Shown here in pieces: positions 45,596 through 55,818 of a DNA stretch of 64,000 nt (position 1 is the stretch's first letter; each line of letters begins with the position of its first letter). The notes under the pieces are model-generated. The model was given only the letters and a program-made list of their open reading frames with translations. It ran no database searches and had not been told where the DNA came from. The translations under genes and the position numbers were made by a program. Source of the DNA: Reticulitermes lucifugus (taxonomy: Eukaryota; Arthropoda; Insecta; Blattodea; Rhinotermitidae); NCBI GenBank assembly GCA_026260175.1, contig JAKCWW010001176.1, forward strand, positions 1-64,000, given 5' to 3'.

Positions 45596-45775
45596 TGAAT
45601 CTAAGGGATGTGAAAGAAAGTAGCCGTGGTCCAGTTTGATGTACCATCCCGCCTTCTGATTGGGGAACTGAGGAAAACCACGAAATAGTCAATACAGTGG
45701 TGTACCGACTGGGGTTCGAACGGCCCACACCCTGATACAAGTCCCAAGCATAGGTCAAATTGCTAGTTACCAATG
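45596..45775 (+). mobile_element. SINE-like repeat family D
   Basis: GGGATGTGAAAGAAAGTAGC, CGTGGTCCAGTTTGATGTAC, CATCCCGCCTTCTGATTGGG, GAACTGAGGAAAACCACG and a box-B-like GGGGTTCGAACGGCCCAC. The best copy of this family here; the tRNA-like box lies near the 3' side when read on this strand. The minus ORF 45585-45785 is incidental. Confidence 0.65.
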
Positions 45776-47730
45776 GTTCAATCACAAATTTCTATTCTTG
45801 CTTTACCTGACTCTACATGATATGTTTGTAGGTGTAGGCCTACATGATCTCAACATACTGTTTCTCTAATTTACTGTCACAGTTCATTCCTTAATATCAT
45901 TTTTTTTTCTTTTTAAGACTCATTCTAATATTTTCCTCCCATCTGTTATGAAGCCTACCTAACGGCGTGTACTTTTCAAATTCAAAACACAAAAAACAGT
46001 CGAGGACTTACCGAAAATCTAAATAAATATTTTTACATGGTTCACGTTACGTATTAAAAGTAATAAGTGACTGAAACGGCCTCTTACGTGTTGCTGAATA
46101 TAAAGCAAATGATACGAATAAATTTGAAAAGAAAATTGTGGGGGTTAAGGAGTTTCCCAACAAAAATAAATTACATTACATTCAGTCACGTGTATTTACT
46201 AGTAAGTGGCAGGTGCAAATAAAAACCAAGCTCAAAGAAATGTAACTGAATCCGTAATATAAAGAGGGAGACCAGACTGTCAGCTTCTAGAAGCATAAAA
46301 ACTTCATGAAGAGAGACAACGGGTGTTGGTACACACACGTTGTGCTGCCGACAGATAAGATTATGCCTGCCACCAGCAAGCGAGGTTACAATATGCCTTT
46401 CGCAGAACTGGGTAATAAATCATTGGAACAAATATTTAATAAGCGAGTTTTAAATGTTCTCCTTCATAATAAGAATTAAAAAAAATGACTGTGTCGCGTA
46501 TTTTAATGGCTGAAATATGTGTGACTTGTCCGAATTTATTAATGGAAAATACAGGGAAAAAGGTTTCCTGAATCATACCTTACAAACATGTCTAATTTCT
46601 AATTTCTTCATTTTGGTCATCGTTGATAATACATTTATTCCCCCTTACAAATTTAATTCAATTCAAATTTATGGAATAAAATCTCTAATACTTTAAAACG
46701 CCTGAATTGCAATACCATCGAAAACAACGTTCATATTCATCAAAACTAACAAAATCTGATGGGCTCTGTTCGAATCAATTCATTCACTCCATGAATCTCC
46801 GACTCTCTTAAGAAGTGCTCAGCTAGTCGAGAAATTTTCCGACTTCAAACGGCTACTTGACCGAGTTATTTGAAAGATTTTCACAGTGCTTCCAGATAAC
46901 TTCTTGTATACTACCTTACAATACCCCATACATTTTCCCCGCAGATTTACAATAAATCAATCATTCGACATTGTCAGGGCGGCAAGTTCATTTGAGCCAT
47001 TCTAGTTCACGCACTACAACCACTGAAACATCCTCTAAATGATTCTACAATACAAAACAAGACGACATGTCACGCCGTCGTCTGCTGCTGTGGCAGCCAC
47101 GCGCCTTGAAGCTGGCGAAGATGACATCTCAGCCATAAATGTCAGGGCTGCATGGAATTCTATCAAGAGGTGGAGGAGAGGACATTTGTACGAGATAAGT
47201 TTGCCCGTTACCCTAGCTTAAACTTGGATAAAGAAGGATTCTCCTATTAACAGCGTGTGCGCTGTAGTCTATCAACATAGCACTGAAGAAACAGCTGTGG
47301 GCTAGAATAGTCTGCATTTGTCTCCCAACTTATTTTATGCGGCGTGTGAGACAGTATCTCTAAGCAGGGGTTGTTGAGCAATGTTCTTCTAAGCCGGCGC
47401 TACCAATTAGCTGACAGTCAGAATAAAGAGAGCATGAAACTCAGCAGCAGGGTCTCAGCTGACGAAGCATTTATCCTGATGGATATAAACTCGGCACGTT
47501 GTAACGTCAAGCCAGTTGGCTGGATTTTGAGAGAGTCCACATGCCGACGAGATGATCGGAGAAGATTAGAGCTATGCACTACAAACATTCGCCGCGATCA
47601 TTATCCGGGGACGTTCCTAGTTTGAAGGTAAAGAATCAGAAGTTATATTTATGTATTTTCGGAATTGGTATGCTAGTCTTCAGCAAATATTATTATGATC
47701 ATGAAATAAAGAGGATGAGATGGCCAGAAC
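45776..47730. other. Unassigned sequence
   Basis: A LINE 3' UTR scrap (minus strand: AAATTTCTCGACTAGCTGAG) is possible near 46815-46850. ORFs at 47039-47221 (ends R-A-A-W-N-S-I-K-R-W) and 47371-47625 have even composition but no recognised domain. Confidence 0.4.
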
Positions 47731-47734
47731 ATGA

Positions 47735-47990
47735 TAGAAATGGAACCCAATGGTTCATTTTTGTGTTCGACAGAGCTCGTCACTGGTGTCTGTTCTGAGC
47801 CAGATGAATTCTGTTAACACCCTCACAACCTATTTCTTTCCCGCATTGCCTTACCATCCCATCATGTAAGCGTAGTTATCCAAAACTGTGTCCTTCCGTT
47901 AGGTCTTCCGAATTAAATTTAGTATAGCTACTACATTTCCATCTTTCCCATGGGCACCGCATGTCCCGCTCACCTACATTTCCTTAATTT
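47735..47990 (-). mobile_element. LINE 3' end fragment, minus strand
   Basis: The plus strand shows the antisense phrase R-A-R-H-W-C-L-F that insect LINE ends of this type give in reverse. On the minus strand AGCGGGACATGCGGTGCCCA, then worn codons, GGAAGACCTAACGGAAGG, and GAACCATTGGGTTCCATTTC mark the C-terminus to 3' UTR. The ORF 47574-47798 plus is therefore an antisense shadow. Confidence 0.65.
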
Positions 47991-48900
47991 AATAATATGC
48001 CTCTCAACATTTTCGCTATGACATCCTTCTTATAACTGCCTGTTTTGTTTACCGTTATGTTTTCAACAGCATCAGTTATGTAGCTTAGAACGGCAGGACA
48101 AATATGCATGATAAAACAGCTGTAAATGTCCACTTGAATCAAATCGGATAGTTTATTGTCTCATCTTTTGGAAGCTCAGTCCAAGACTTGAACTATGGAC
48201 CCTTGCCGCTTACACAGCAAGGAAGTAAAAGTAAGCAGTTGTGCTCTAACGTATGGTATTATTACAGAATTTACCTGACAGAATACGAGGGTAAACACAA
48301 AGCCGTATTTCGGTTAGACAGTTTTGAAGATGAGAACTGAAACTGTTACATCCGAAGAGAAACTAGTTGCTCACGACAACCGGTGAGGTCCTGTACGGGA
48401 GAAAACGTCGTCTGGAATACTGTGTCTCTTCTTCAGTACGGCACAACACTTTACAAATAATTTTCTGTGACACCCCAATTTGTGTAACTTACAGCTTTAT
48501 TGATTTCTTCAACTGTGTGGTTCTCTCTTGAACTGGTCTAACGTCACATGTCAGTGATAAAGTGGCCAAGTTCTTCCCAAAAAACTAAGAAGCGGTGGCC
48601 CTACAACTGTAAGACTTTCAAGTTATGGCCTGATCGAGACAGGCATATCGTGGTTCCATTGCAGAATAACACTGGAAGATATACAGACCTTTATGGAGTC
48701 GAGAAGCACGAAGTTGGGATGGGAGAGAAGGGAGAAATATTCCCACAGAGGTTGTATATTGTCTAAACGAGCTGAAGTTTTCTATCAGAAGGGTTCTGAG
48801 CCTCTCTCTTCACCACCTTTTCGTGCCTTGATTATAGGTGTACCAAACAGCGACAACCAAATTTAGCTTAGTTAAGCTTTTTAAACATAAAAAAGTGGAA
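47991..48900. other. Unassigned sequence
   Basis: A 72-codon ORF at 48548-48766 (lysine, tryptophan and glycine-rich) has no recognisable domain. Nothing else seen. Confidence 0.4.
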
Positions 48901-48904
48901 GTAC

Positions 48905-49152
48905 TATTTATCCAACGCTCCCCGATTTCCGACAGAAGGTTCCCAGGCTTCGCTCATTCGTCTTTCTGGTAAGAGTAACATGTAGATGAACATGAGTATG
49001 GAGCAATGGCGGAAAGATATTGACAGGAAAAAATCAAAGCACTCGAGGGAAAAATCTGCCCCAGTGCCACTGTGTCCACCATAAATCTCACATGGACTGG
49101 CCTGGGATCGAACCCGGGCTTTCGCGGTGAAAGACTGAGTCATGGCACGACC
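48905..49152 (-). mobile_element. SINE family A with alternative 3' tail, minus strand
   Basis: Minus strand: head GGTCGTGCCATGACTCAG, box B CCCGGGTTCGATCCCAGG, ATGGTGGACACAGTGGCACT, then instead of the usual CAAGCCTCAAGGCTGCGG end it has CATGTTACTCTTACCAGAAA, GAGCGAAGCCTGGGAACCTT. The head lacks the GGCGGTTAGTCG segment. It links the family A head with the orphan tails at 24.1 and 36.4 kb. Confidence 0.8.
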
Positions 49153-49860
49153 ACCTTCAAAGCATAAAGTTCATTCGTATGATACGAAGATTCATTTCCT
49201 ACCTCACAGTAAACATGCTGAAAAGAAACGCATAACCGCACTACGCGGCAAAGTGCAGAGTTACAGTGTAATCTCAACGTTGGCGGTAAAATACAGTAAC
49301 CACTGTGCTTTAAAGGATTAGCCGTAAATCTGACAGTCCACATTCCTTCTCTCTACAATAATCGTGCAAAACTAAAGCACATTACTCCGTGTTTCAACTG
49401 TGATCACTGTTTTTGACAAAGAACAGGAAACGAGATATAAGAGTTTCTCTTAAAATTTACGGTCAGTAAACCTGGACTGCAATCTATATTTTGTGACGTA
49501 CACTGGAATAATTTACCTACAAATATAGATATGTAAAAATACAAAATTTATCTTCTTCATGGGAACACATTTTATGCCTTAATACTGATTTTCTATACAG
49601 TATTCGTTATTGTTAACCAAACTTGGAATTTTTGTAAGATTCCACATCATCAAATTTGATGAATATCCGACTGATGCTTCTCGAGTTCTTACATAGGGGA
49701 AGACGAACGGGTTTACATGGCGAAGTAAATGGAGCATTTTTGCAACAGTTTGCCACAAACACGCTAAAAGCTAATAGAAATTAACAGTACTAAATCGATT
49801 CATTTGACAGCACTGGACCGAATGATAGCAAGCAACTAACAACCTAACACTCCAAGGAGG
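49153..49860. other. Unassigned AT-rich sequence
   Basis: No feature recognised. Confidence 0.4.
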
Positions 49861-49864
49861 GGAG

Positions 49865-50115
49865 TCTCAAAAGTTGCTCAGCTAGTAAAAAAAATTCTCT
49901 GCATTTTATGCTTTCCCAAAAAAAATATTCAGAGCCAAATCAATCAAATCCACACCCTTCCTCTTCCATTTTAACATTATTCTCGCATCTACGCCTTGGT
50001 TTCCCAAGTGGTCCCTTTCATTCACTACTTTCCACAAGAATCCTGCATGCCTTCCTTGTCTCTTCGATGCGTGCCCACAATGAAAATTAGGATAGGGTAT
50101 AATGTGATTAAAAGA
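49865..50115 (-). mobile_element. LINE 3' end fragment, minus strand
   Basis: The minus-strand translation reads H-C-G-H-A-S-K-R (for G-H-V-A-R-M), later R-D-H-L-G-N-Q-G-V-D-A-R-I-M-L-K-W (for R-P-L-G-R-P-R-R-R-W-E-D-N-I-K-M) and K-G-V-D-L-I-D-L-A. It then enters the 3' UTR with CATAAAATGCAGAGAATTTT and CTAGCTGAGCAAC. The 84-codon minus ORF 49906-50160 is this remnant; the plus ORFs over it are shadows. Among the better-aligned ends after the copies at 54 and 21 kb. Confidence 0.75.
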
Positions 50116-50464
50116 ACGCCACACACATGCATGCATAAAAGTAATTATTTTGCGACACACGTGGGTAGTGAAGTGGTAAATGTGTTATTCTACGAGGCAG
50201 AGTTGGTCCAGCGGGAGAAATGTTATTATCTTTAATGAAATGTTACCCGCCAACCACAGAGCGCAATATACCTCTCCTCTTGGAAATACAGTGGTAAAAA
50301 CACTGTCCAATAATATCACAGTATGGATGCGCAAGGAAATATGGTATAGGTTAACAATAGGATATCGGCTATTTACAGAAGGCGTCACTCCTAACATTCG
50401 ACACAGAACACAGCGAATCTAAACAAAAACAAACCAATTTTTATCCAACAAATTTTATATTACT

Positions 50465-50632
50465 TTCACCGTGCATTTTCACTCAATACTTAATAACCAA
50501 CTAAAAGCACATTCACTTGAAACTATTTTATAGTTTTATACTTTTACAGTTAATTTCAGAGAACTTAATAAACTATAAAATAGTTTCAAGTGAATGTGCA
50601 TTTAGTTGGTTATTAAGTATTTAAGCCAACAG
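50465..50632. mobile_element. F-family foldback element, copy 2
   Basis: The left arm CACCGTGCATTTTCACTCAA, TACTTAATAACCAACTAAAA, GCACATTCACTTGAAACTAT, TTTATAGTTT is matched by its reverse complement on the right (AAACTATAAAATAGTTTCAA, GTGAATGTGCATTTAGTTGG, TTATTAAGTATTT). The arms are about 58 bases with very few mismatches and a loop of roughly 35 bases. Same family as 9.64-9.84 kb but with a different centre. Confidence 0.85.
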
Positions 50633-50664
50633 TTTCATGTTTACTAACGTGTCATAGTACGTAA

Positions 50665-50965
50665 AGTAATGGTCTTCTGGTATGCGAGGTCCCGTAAGTA
50701 AAAGTAAAGTTCACCCTAGAACAGGCCATGAAAGTCCGCTTCTTTAACCTCGGCGCTAGATGGGGGTGGGTGGTCAACGCCAAGCCCCTGCCGGGAATGA
50801 AACGATGCTCGTACAGAAGGCTGGGTAGGCCCCGGACGGTCCAGCTCGTAGCGAGTCGCTATACCGACTACGCTATCCCGGCCCATGCGAGGTCGAGTAG
50901 TTTGGTCAATTAAGTACCAGCGTTTCGAACAAACCCGCTGCCTACATCTTCAAGGCTATTGGAGG
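50665..50965 (+). repeat. G-family unit interrupted by a SINE
   Basis: The terminal phrase GGTCTTCTGGTATGCGAGGT (50671-50691) and the rest of the unit (GAGTAGTTTGGTCAATTAAG, TACCAGCGTTTCG, CCCGCTGCCTACATCTTCAA, from 50885) are separated by a SINE B insertion. Removing the SINE and one duplicated ten-base block would restore normal G spacing. Confidence 0.82.
50692..50884 (-). mobile_element. SINE family B nested in a G unit, minus strand
   Basis: Flanked by the 10-base target-site duplication ATGCGAGGTC (50682-50691 and 50885-50894). Minus-strand SINE: GGCCGGGATAGCGTAGTCGG, TATAGCGACTCGCTACGAGC, GGGCTTGGCGTTGACCACCC, then AGGTTAAAGAAG. The duplication gives direct evidence of retroposition and fixes both ends of a family B element at about 193 bp. 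Box B is worn. Confidence 0.88.
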
Positions 50966-51070
50966 CACTCACATGGCTGAAGACAGCTGGTTTAATACTC
51001 ACTGCCGTAAGAGTCTGAGATCTCTCGAAGTCAATACCCAAATATAAAGACACATGGCGTACATTTGCTT

Positions 51071-52154
51071 GTGTAACCGTCACCACTGTAGTGCTATGTG
51101 TAACCGTCACCACTGTAGTGCTATGTGTAACCGTCATCACTGTAGTGCTCCGTGTAACCGTCATCATTATAGTGCTACGTGTAACCCTCACCATTGTAGT
51201 GCTATGTGTAACCGTCATCATTACAGTGCTATGTATAACCGTCACCACTGTAGTGCTATGTGTAACCGTCACCATTATAGTGCTACGTGTAACCGTCACC
51301 ACTGTAGTGCTCCGTGTAACCGTCATCATTATAGTGCTANNNNNNNNNNNNNNNNNNNNNNNNNNNNNNNNNNNNNNNNNNNNNNNNNNNNNNNNNNNNN
51401 NNNNNNNNNNNNNNNNNNNNNNNNNNNNNNNNNNNNNNNNNNNNNNNNNNNNNNNNNNNNNNNNNNNNNNNNNNNNNNNNNNNNNNNNNNNNNNNNNNNN
51501 NNNNNNNNNNNNNNNNNNNNNNNNNNNNNNNNNNNNNNNNNNNNNNNNNNNNNNNNNNNNNNNNNNNNNNNNNNNNNNNNNNNNNNNNNNNNNNNNNNNN
51601 NNNNNNNNNNNNNNNNNNNNNNNNNNNNNNNNNNNNNNNNNNNNNNNNNNNNNNNNNNNNNNNNNNNNNNNNNNNNNNNNNNNNNNNNNNNNNNNNNNNN
51701 NNNNNNNNNNNNNNNNNNNNNNNNNNNNNNNNNNNNNNNNNNNNNNNNNNNNNNNNNNNNNNNNNNNNNNNNNNNNNNNNNNNNNNNNNNNNNNNNNNNN
51801 NNNNNNNNNNNNNNNNNNNNNNNNNNNNNNNNNNNNNNNNNNNNNNNNNNNNNNNNNNNNNNNNNNNNNNNGTAGTGCTATGTGTAACCGTCACCATTGC
51901 AGTGCTACGTGTAACCGTCACCACTGTAGTGCTACGTGTAACCGTCATCATTACAGTGCTATGTGTAACCCTAACCATTGTAGTGCTATGTGTAACCGTC
52001 ACCATTGCAGTGCTATGTGTAACCGTCACCATTGCAGTGCTATGTGTAACCGTCACCATTGCAGTGCTACGTGTAACCGTCATCATTACAGTGCTATGTG
52101 TAACCCTAACCATTGCAGTGCTATGTGTAACCGTCACCATTGCAGTGCTACGTG
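51071..52154 (+). repeat. 27-bp minisatellite array, interrupted by an assembly gap
   Basis: Tandem unit of 27 bases, typical unit GTGTAACCGTCACCACTGTA plus GTGCTAT. About 10 units lie before the gap and about 10.5 after it. Variant positions (CACCACTGTA, CACCATTGCA, CATCATTACA, CCTAACCATTG) recur in register. After the gap the order CATCATTACA then CCCTAACCATTG repeats after five units (135 bases), suggesting higher-order structure. Since 27 is divisible by three, all stop-free frames stay open: C-N-R-H-H-C-S-A-M repeats in one plus frame, V-T-V-T-T-V-V-L in another, and S-T-T-V-V-T-V-T-R on the minus strand. These long ORFs (273, 367 and 278 codons with the gap) are by-products of the array. 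Confidence 0.95.
51340..51871. other. Assembly gap (532 N)
   Basis: Unresolved bases inside the 27-bp array. The gap almost certainly holds more repeat units, so the true array length is unknown. Confidence 0.98.
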
Positions 52155-52980
52155 CCATGGAACTTTCACGCACAATTTCATAATTTGCAACTGAATTTAA
52201 TTCTCATACATTGTATTCTAATGCCTTTAGGTTTCACTTTAAGGCAGCCAATCATACTATATACATAAAACTAACTACATCATACGAGTATGTCACTGAC
52301 AGGTTGCAATGTCAGCCTTTGCGCATCATCTTCATGACTTTAAATGCACACGGTCTTCTAAATTACTGAAAATTACTGATGTAGAAAATAAATTTAGTAG
52401 GCTTTCGCAAATTTGTTGCCTAATTATTAACTACGAGTATTTCCTTCACTTGTGCACTTAGTCCATTTATTTAGTGTATTTATTTAGTTGCTTATATGTT
52501 TATTTATTTATTTACTTATTTATGAGAGATAGCAGCTAGCTATAAATTAGAAATAAAACACGTTAAACAGCATGTTACAAGTTAATAATTTACTCAGATC
52601 ATTTGTATTTCTGAATACACATTTGTTAATAAACATTTAATTCTGCTTCCTACCCGCAGCAGTATGATGCTATGCACCGTATTCTCTATTGTGTTACATG
52701 TGTTTTGTTTCCAGCTATGTTTGTCAATCAATATTTATTTAATTTTTAAGCCTAAAGTTTATCTAAATATTTAAAAATCCAGTTCCTACTTGGAAGGAAA
52801 CAATATTTTATTCAGAATACCACACAATTAATAGGGGTATTACTTTAGGGATTATTGCCGTTCATTCTAAGCGTCTTCCATTAAACACGCTCCTTTAAGA
52901 AGAGTTACCAGCCTATATCTAATACAGTAAATGATGACAAGGGTTGCGAGTTGCAGACCACCCCCCTCCCCAAATTTTGG
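52155..52980. other. Unassigned AT-rich sequence
   Basis: Contains a TTTA-rich stretch (about 52490-52530). No gene recognised. Confidence 0.45.
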
Positions 52981-52984
52981 ACTA

Positions 52985-54682
52985 CATGGAGAAATAATTT
53001 ATCTCAGCTACTGAAGGTACATGGGGTTAATGACGTTAGGCAGACTGAAATACAAGACAGCACTAGTGCTTGAGCCTTTCAACTTGAAATTGCTATTGAA
53101 AAGCTAAAAAAGACACAAATCAGGTACTATCAAAATTTCAGCAGAACTGATTAAAGCAGGAGGTAGGACAATTCGTTCTGAGATCCATAAGCTTATTAAT
53201 TGTGTTTGGAATAAGGAGGAATTTCCTGAGCAGTGGGAGGAGACAATCATTTTACCTATTTATAAGAATGGCGACAAAACAGGTTTAGCAATTTTCAAGG
53301 AATATCACTATTATCAGCTACATACAAAATTCTATCCAACATCATTCTGTCAAGGTTAACACCATATGCAAAAAAAAAATTATTTGTGATTATTAGTGTG
53401 GATTTCGACGTTAACAGGTCAACTACTGATCATATATTTGTGCATTCGTCAACTACTTGAAAAACAATGGGAATACAATGAGGCAGTGCATCAGGTATTT
53501 ATAGACTTCAAGAAAGCCTATGATTCAGTAAGGAGGAAAGTCTTGTATAATATTCTCATTCAGTTTGGTATCCCTATGAAACTAGCATGGCTAATAAAAA
53601 TGTGTCGAGATCAAAACTATAGCAGAGTCCAGGTAGACAAACGTTTGTCTGACACCTCTCCCACTAAAAATGGTTTGGGAGAAGGAGATGCTTTATCGCC
53701 ATTGCTTTTCAACTTTGCCATTAGGAGGGTTCAGGCAAACCAGGAGGGCTTGGAATTAAATGGTACACATCAGCTTCTGGTTTATGCTGATGATGTTAAT
53801 ATATTGGGCGGAAGCGTATATACTATAAAGAAAAACACGGAAACTTGAGTAGTCGCTGGTAAGGAGAATGGTCTAGAAGTGAATGCAGAGAAAAGTAAGT
53901 ATATGGTCATGTCTCAAGAGCAGAGTGCAGGACAAACTCAAAACGTAAAGACAGGTGATAAATCCTTTGAAAATGTGGAACAGTTCAGATATTTGGGAAC
54001 AAGCCTAACAAATCATATTTCATTCATCAAGAAATTAAGAGCAGATTGAAGTCAGAGAATCCTTACTATCATTCGGTGCAGCATCTTTTGTCTTCTAGTT
54101 TGCTATCCAAATATATAGAGATTAAGATATAGAGAATTACATTTTGCCTGTTTTTTAGACGGATGTGAAACTTGGTCTCTCACACTGAGGGAGGACCAAG
54201 GCTGAGGGTGTTCGAGAACAGGGTGCTGAGGAGGATATTTGAGCCTAAGACGGACGAGGTAACATGGGAGTGGAGAAGACTACATAATGAGGAACTTAAT
54301 GATCTGTACTCATCACCAAATATTATACGGGTGATCAAATCAAGAAGAATGAGATGGGTGGTGGATGTAGCACGTATGAGGGAGGGGAGAGGTGCATACA
54401 GGATTTTGGTGGGGAGACCTGAGGGAAAGATACCACTTGAAAGACCCAGGCATAGATGGGAGGATAATACTAAAATGGATATTCAAGAAGTGGGATAGGA
54501 AGATATGGGCTGGATTGAGCTAGCTCAGGATAGGGACTGGTGGCAGGCTCTTGTGAATGCAATAGCGTACCTTGAGCTTCAATAAAATGCGGGGAATTTC
54601 TTGACCAGCTGAGGACCTGTTAGCTTCCACCGAAGGACTCTGCTCCATGGAGTTATTTACTTACTTACTTACTTAGTTTGAC
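52985..54682 (+). mobile_element. LINE (non-LTR retrotransposon) ORF2 remnant with RT domain
   Basis: The best TE coding remnant here. The upstream part reads L-S-Q-L-L-K-V-H-G-V-N-D-V-R-Q-T-E-I, then A-E-L-I-K-A-G-G in the RT fingers region and E-E-F-P-E-Q-W-E-E-T-I-I-L-P-I-Y-K. RT motif A is [11 protein letters not shown] (about 53497-53530), the motif B block is [15 protein letters not shown] (about 53672-53718; the usual L-K-Q-G-D is altered and about four codons after N-F-A are missing), and the catalytic YADD is intact (53783-53794). Downstream come FRYLGTSLTN, RLRVFENRVLRRIF, RMRWVVDVARM (worn G-H-V-A-R-M), [17 protein letters not shown] and [11 protein letters not shown]. The 3' UTR AAAATGCGGGGAATTTCTTG ends in a (TTAC) run at 54655-54677. 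Stops at 53849, 54166 and 54496 and frameshifts near 53290, 53400 and 54020 make it inactive. The endonuclease part is missing. Clade (RTE-like or other) is not settled by eye. Confidence 0.9.
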
Positions 54683-54967
54683 ACGAGTACCTTAACCCAG
54701 AAGGCCTAAACTGAGGTGTGCGATATCAGTTACAAACTTTACTGAATGCAGACGACAAGAGATATTAAGGAGCGACACTGTGCCGTTAAAAATTGGCCAT
54801 GGACTGTATCTTATCAAGGCGAATGTAAACACTTAAATGGAGACGGACGCATAATTAAACGCAAATGCAATAAGATGTCGCAGGGCTAATTTTCTGCATA
54901 GCATTCGTCATTAAATCCAAGCCTGACAAATTTTCACGTTGTATTCATCGTGCATCTTTATAACTAA

Positions 54968-55031
54968 TTAAAAGTTTTAGAAACCAACATATGCACTATT
55001 TAGTGCATATGTTGGTTTCTAAAACTTTTAA
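54968..55031. repeat. Perfect palindrome, 31-base arms, 2-base loop
   Basis: The left arm (TTAAAAGTTTTAGAAACC, then AACATATGCACTA) is followed by TT and by its exact reverse complement. CAAGCCTGACAA occurs both about 40 bases before it (near 54919) and directly after it (near 55032), so the hairpin is framed by a short direct repeat. No coding content. Confidence 0.97.
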
Positions 55032-55660
55032 CAAGCCTGACAACTTTGTGCTCAAAATAGTAATTTTATGTTCAACGTTAAATGTCTGTTCCTAGTTACA
55101 GTTGCTATACCTTACTCTAACAAAAGTTTCGCGTTCTGGCACGACAATATTTGTTACTAATGGTTGAGAGAGAGACATGTATTTTCTGTAACGACGCTGT
55201 CAACTGCTAAGGATATAAAGCAACGTCTTCCAAAATTTCTTCCATGTAGGAACCCCTAAAATAATTTTTCATATTCCGAGGAAACCCACCTATGTAAATG
55301 TGTACAGGCCAGAAAAAATGACAACAAGAAGCGCAACTCAATTACTGCTAAATTATTGCAAGAATTTTGTATAAAGTGCTGATATATATATATATATATT
55401 GTAATAAAAAACTAAAGCACTTTCCTCTCTTTGTTCTATTATCTAATATTTTTAAATATCAAATCACGGCTATTACTCCAGTACTTCCAGCTGACGGACA
55501 AAAATTCCTGCGACATTTCGAGGGACATTTGAAATTTTTGTCGTATTTCAAATTTTTTTTTCATTTATTCCACCATTTCTCGCGGAACCTCTAACGATGT
55601 AGGTAAAGAGTGCTATACAGAGTCAGTGGATGAATAAAATATCAGTTAGGAACACTGGTG
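55032..55660. other. Unassigned sequence with a TA microsatellite
   Basis: A short (TA) run lies at 55382-55400. The 75-codon ORF 55367-55594 starts on that run and is not supported. Confidence 0.45.
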
Positions 55661-55661
55661 T

Positions 55662-55818
55662 AATGATGATGACAGGGAAAATCTAAGTACTCGGAAAGAA
55701 ACCTGTCTCAGTGTCACTTTGTCCACCACAAGTCCCACATCGTCTAGCCTTGGATGGAACCCGAACCTCAAGAGTCGAGAGGCTGTCGAATAACCACCTT
55801 AGCTACGGCACGGACTCT
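55662..55818 (-). mobile_element. SINE family A, diverged, minus strand
   Basis: Minus strand: GTCCGTGCCGTAGCTAAGG, TGGTTATTCGACAGCC, box B GGTTCGGGTTCCATCC, GATGTGGGACTTGTGGTGGA and CAGGTTTCTTTCCGAGTACT. The 3' part beyond about 150 bases is lost. Confidence 0.78.

Noticed and set aside
47039-47221. DDE transposase fragment ending A-W-N-S-I-K
   Set aside because: The resemblance is to one short phrase only, with no catalytic motif nearby.
47574-47798. 74-codon ORF containing R-A-R-H-W-C-L-F
   Set aside because: Antisense reading of a LINE C-terminus and UTR.
51071-51339. CRISPR array
   Set aside because: The repeat is contiguous with no unique spacers and the DNA is eukaryotic.
51054-52194. 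ORFs of 273, 367 and 278 codons over the minisatellite, including C-N-R-H-H-C-S-A repeats that look zinc-binding
   Set aside because: They are open in two plus frames and one minus frame only because the unit is 27 bases, and they run through unresolved bases.
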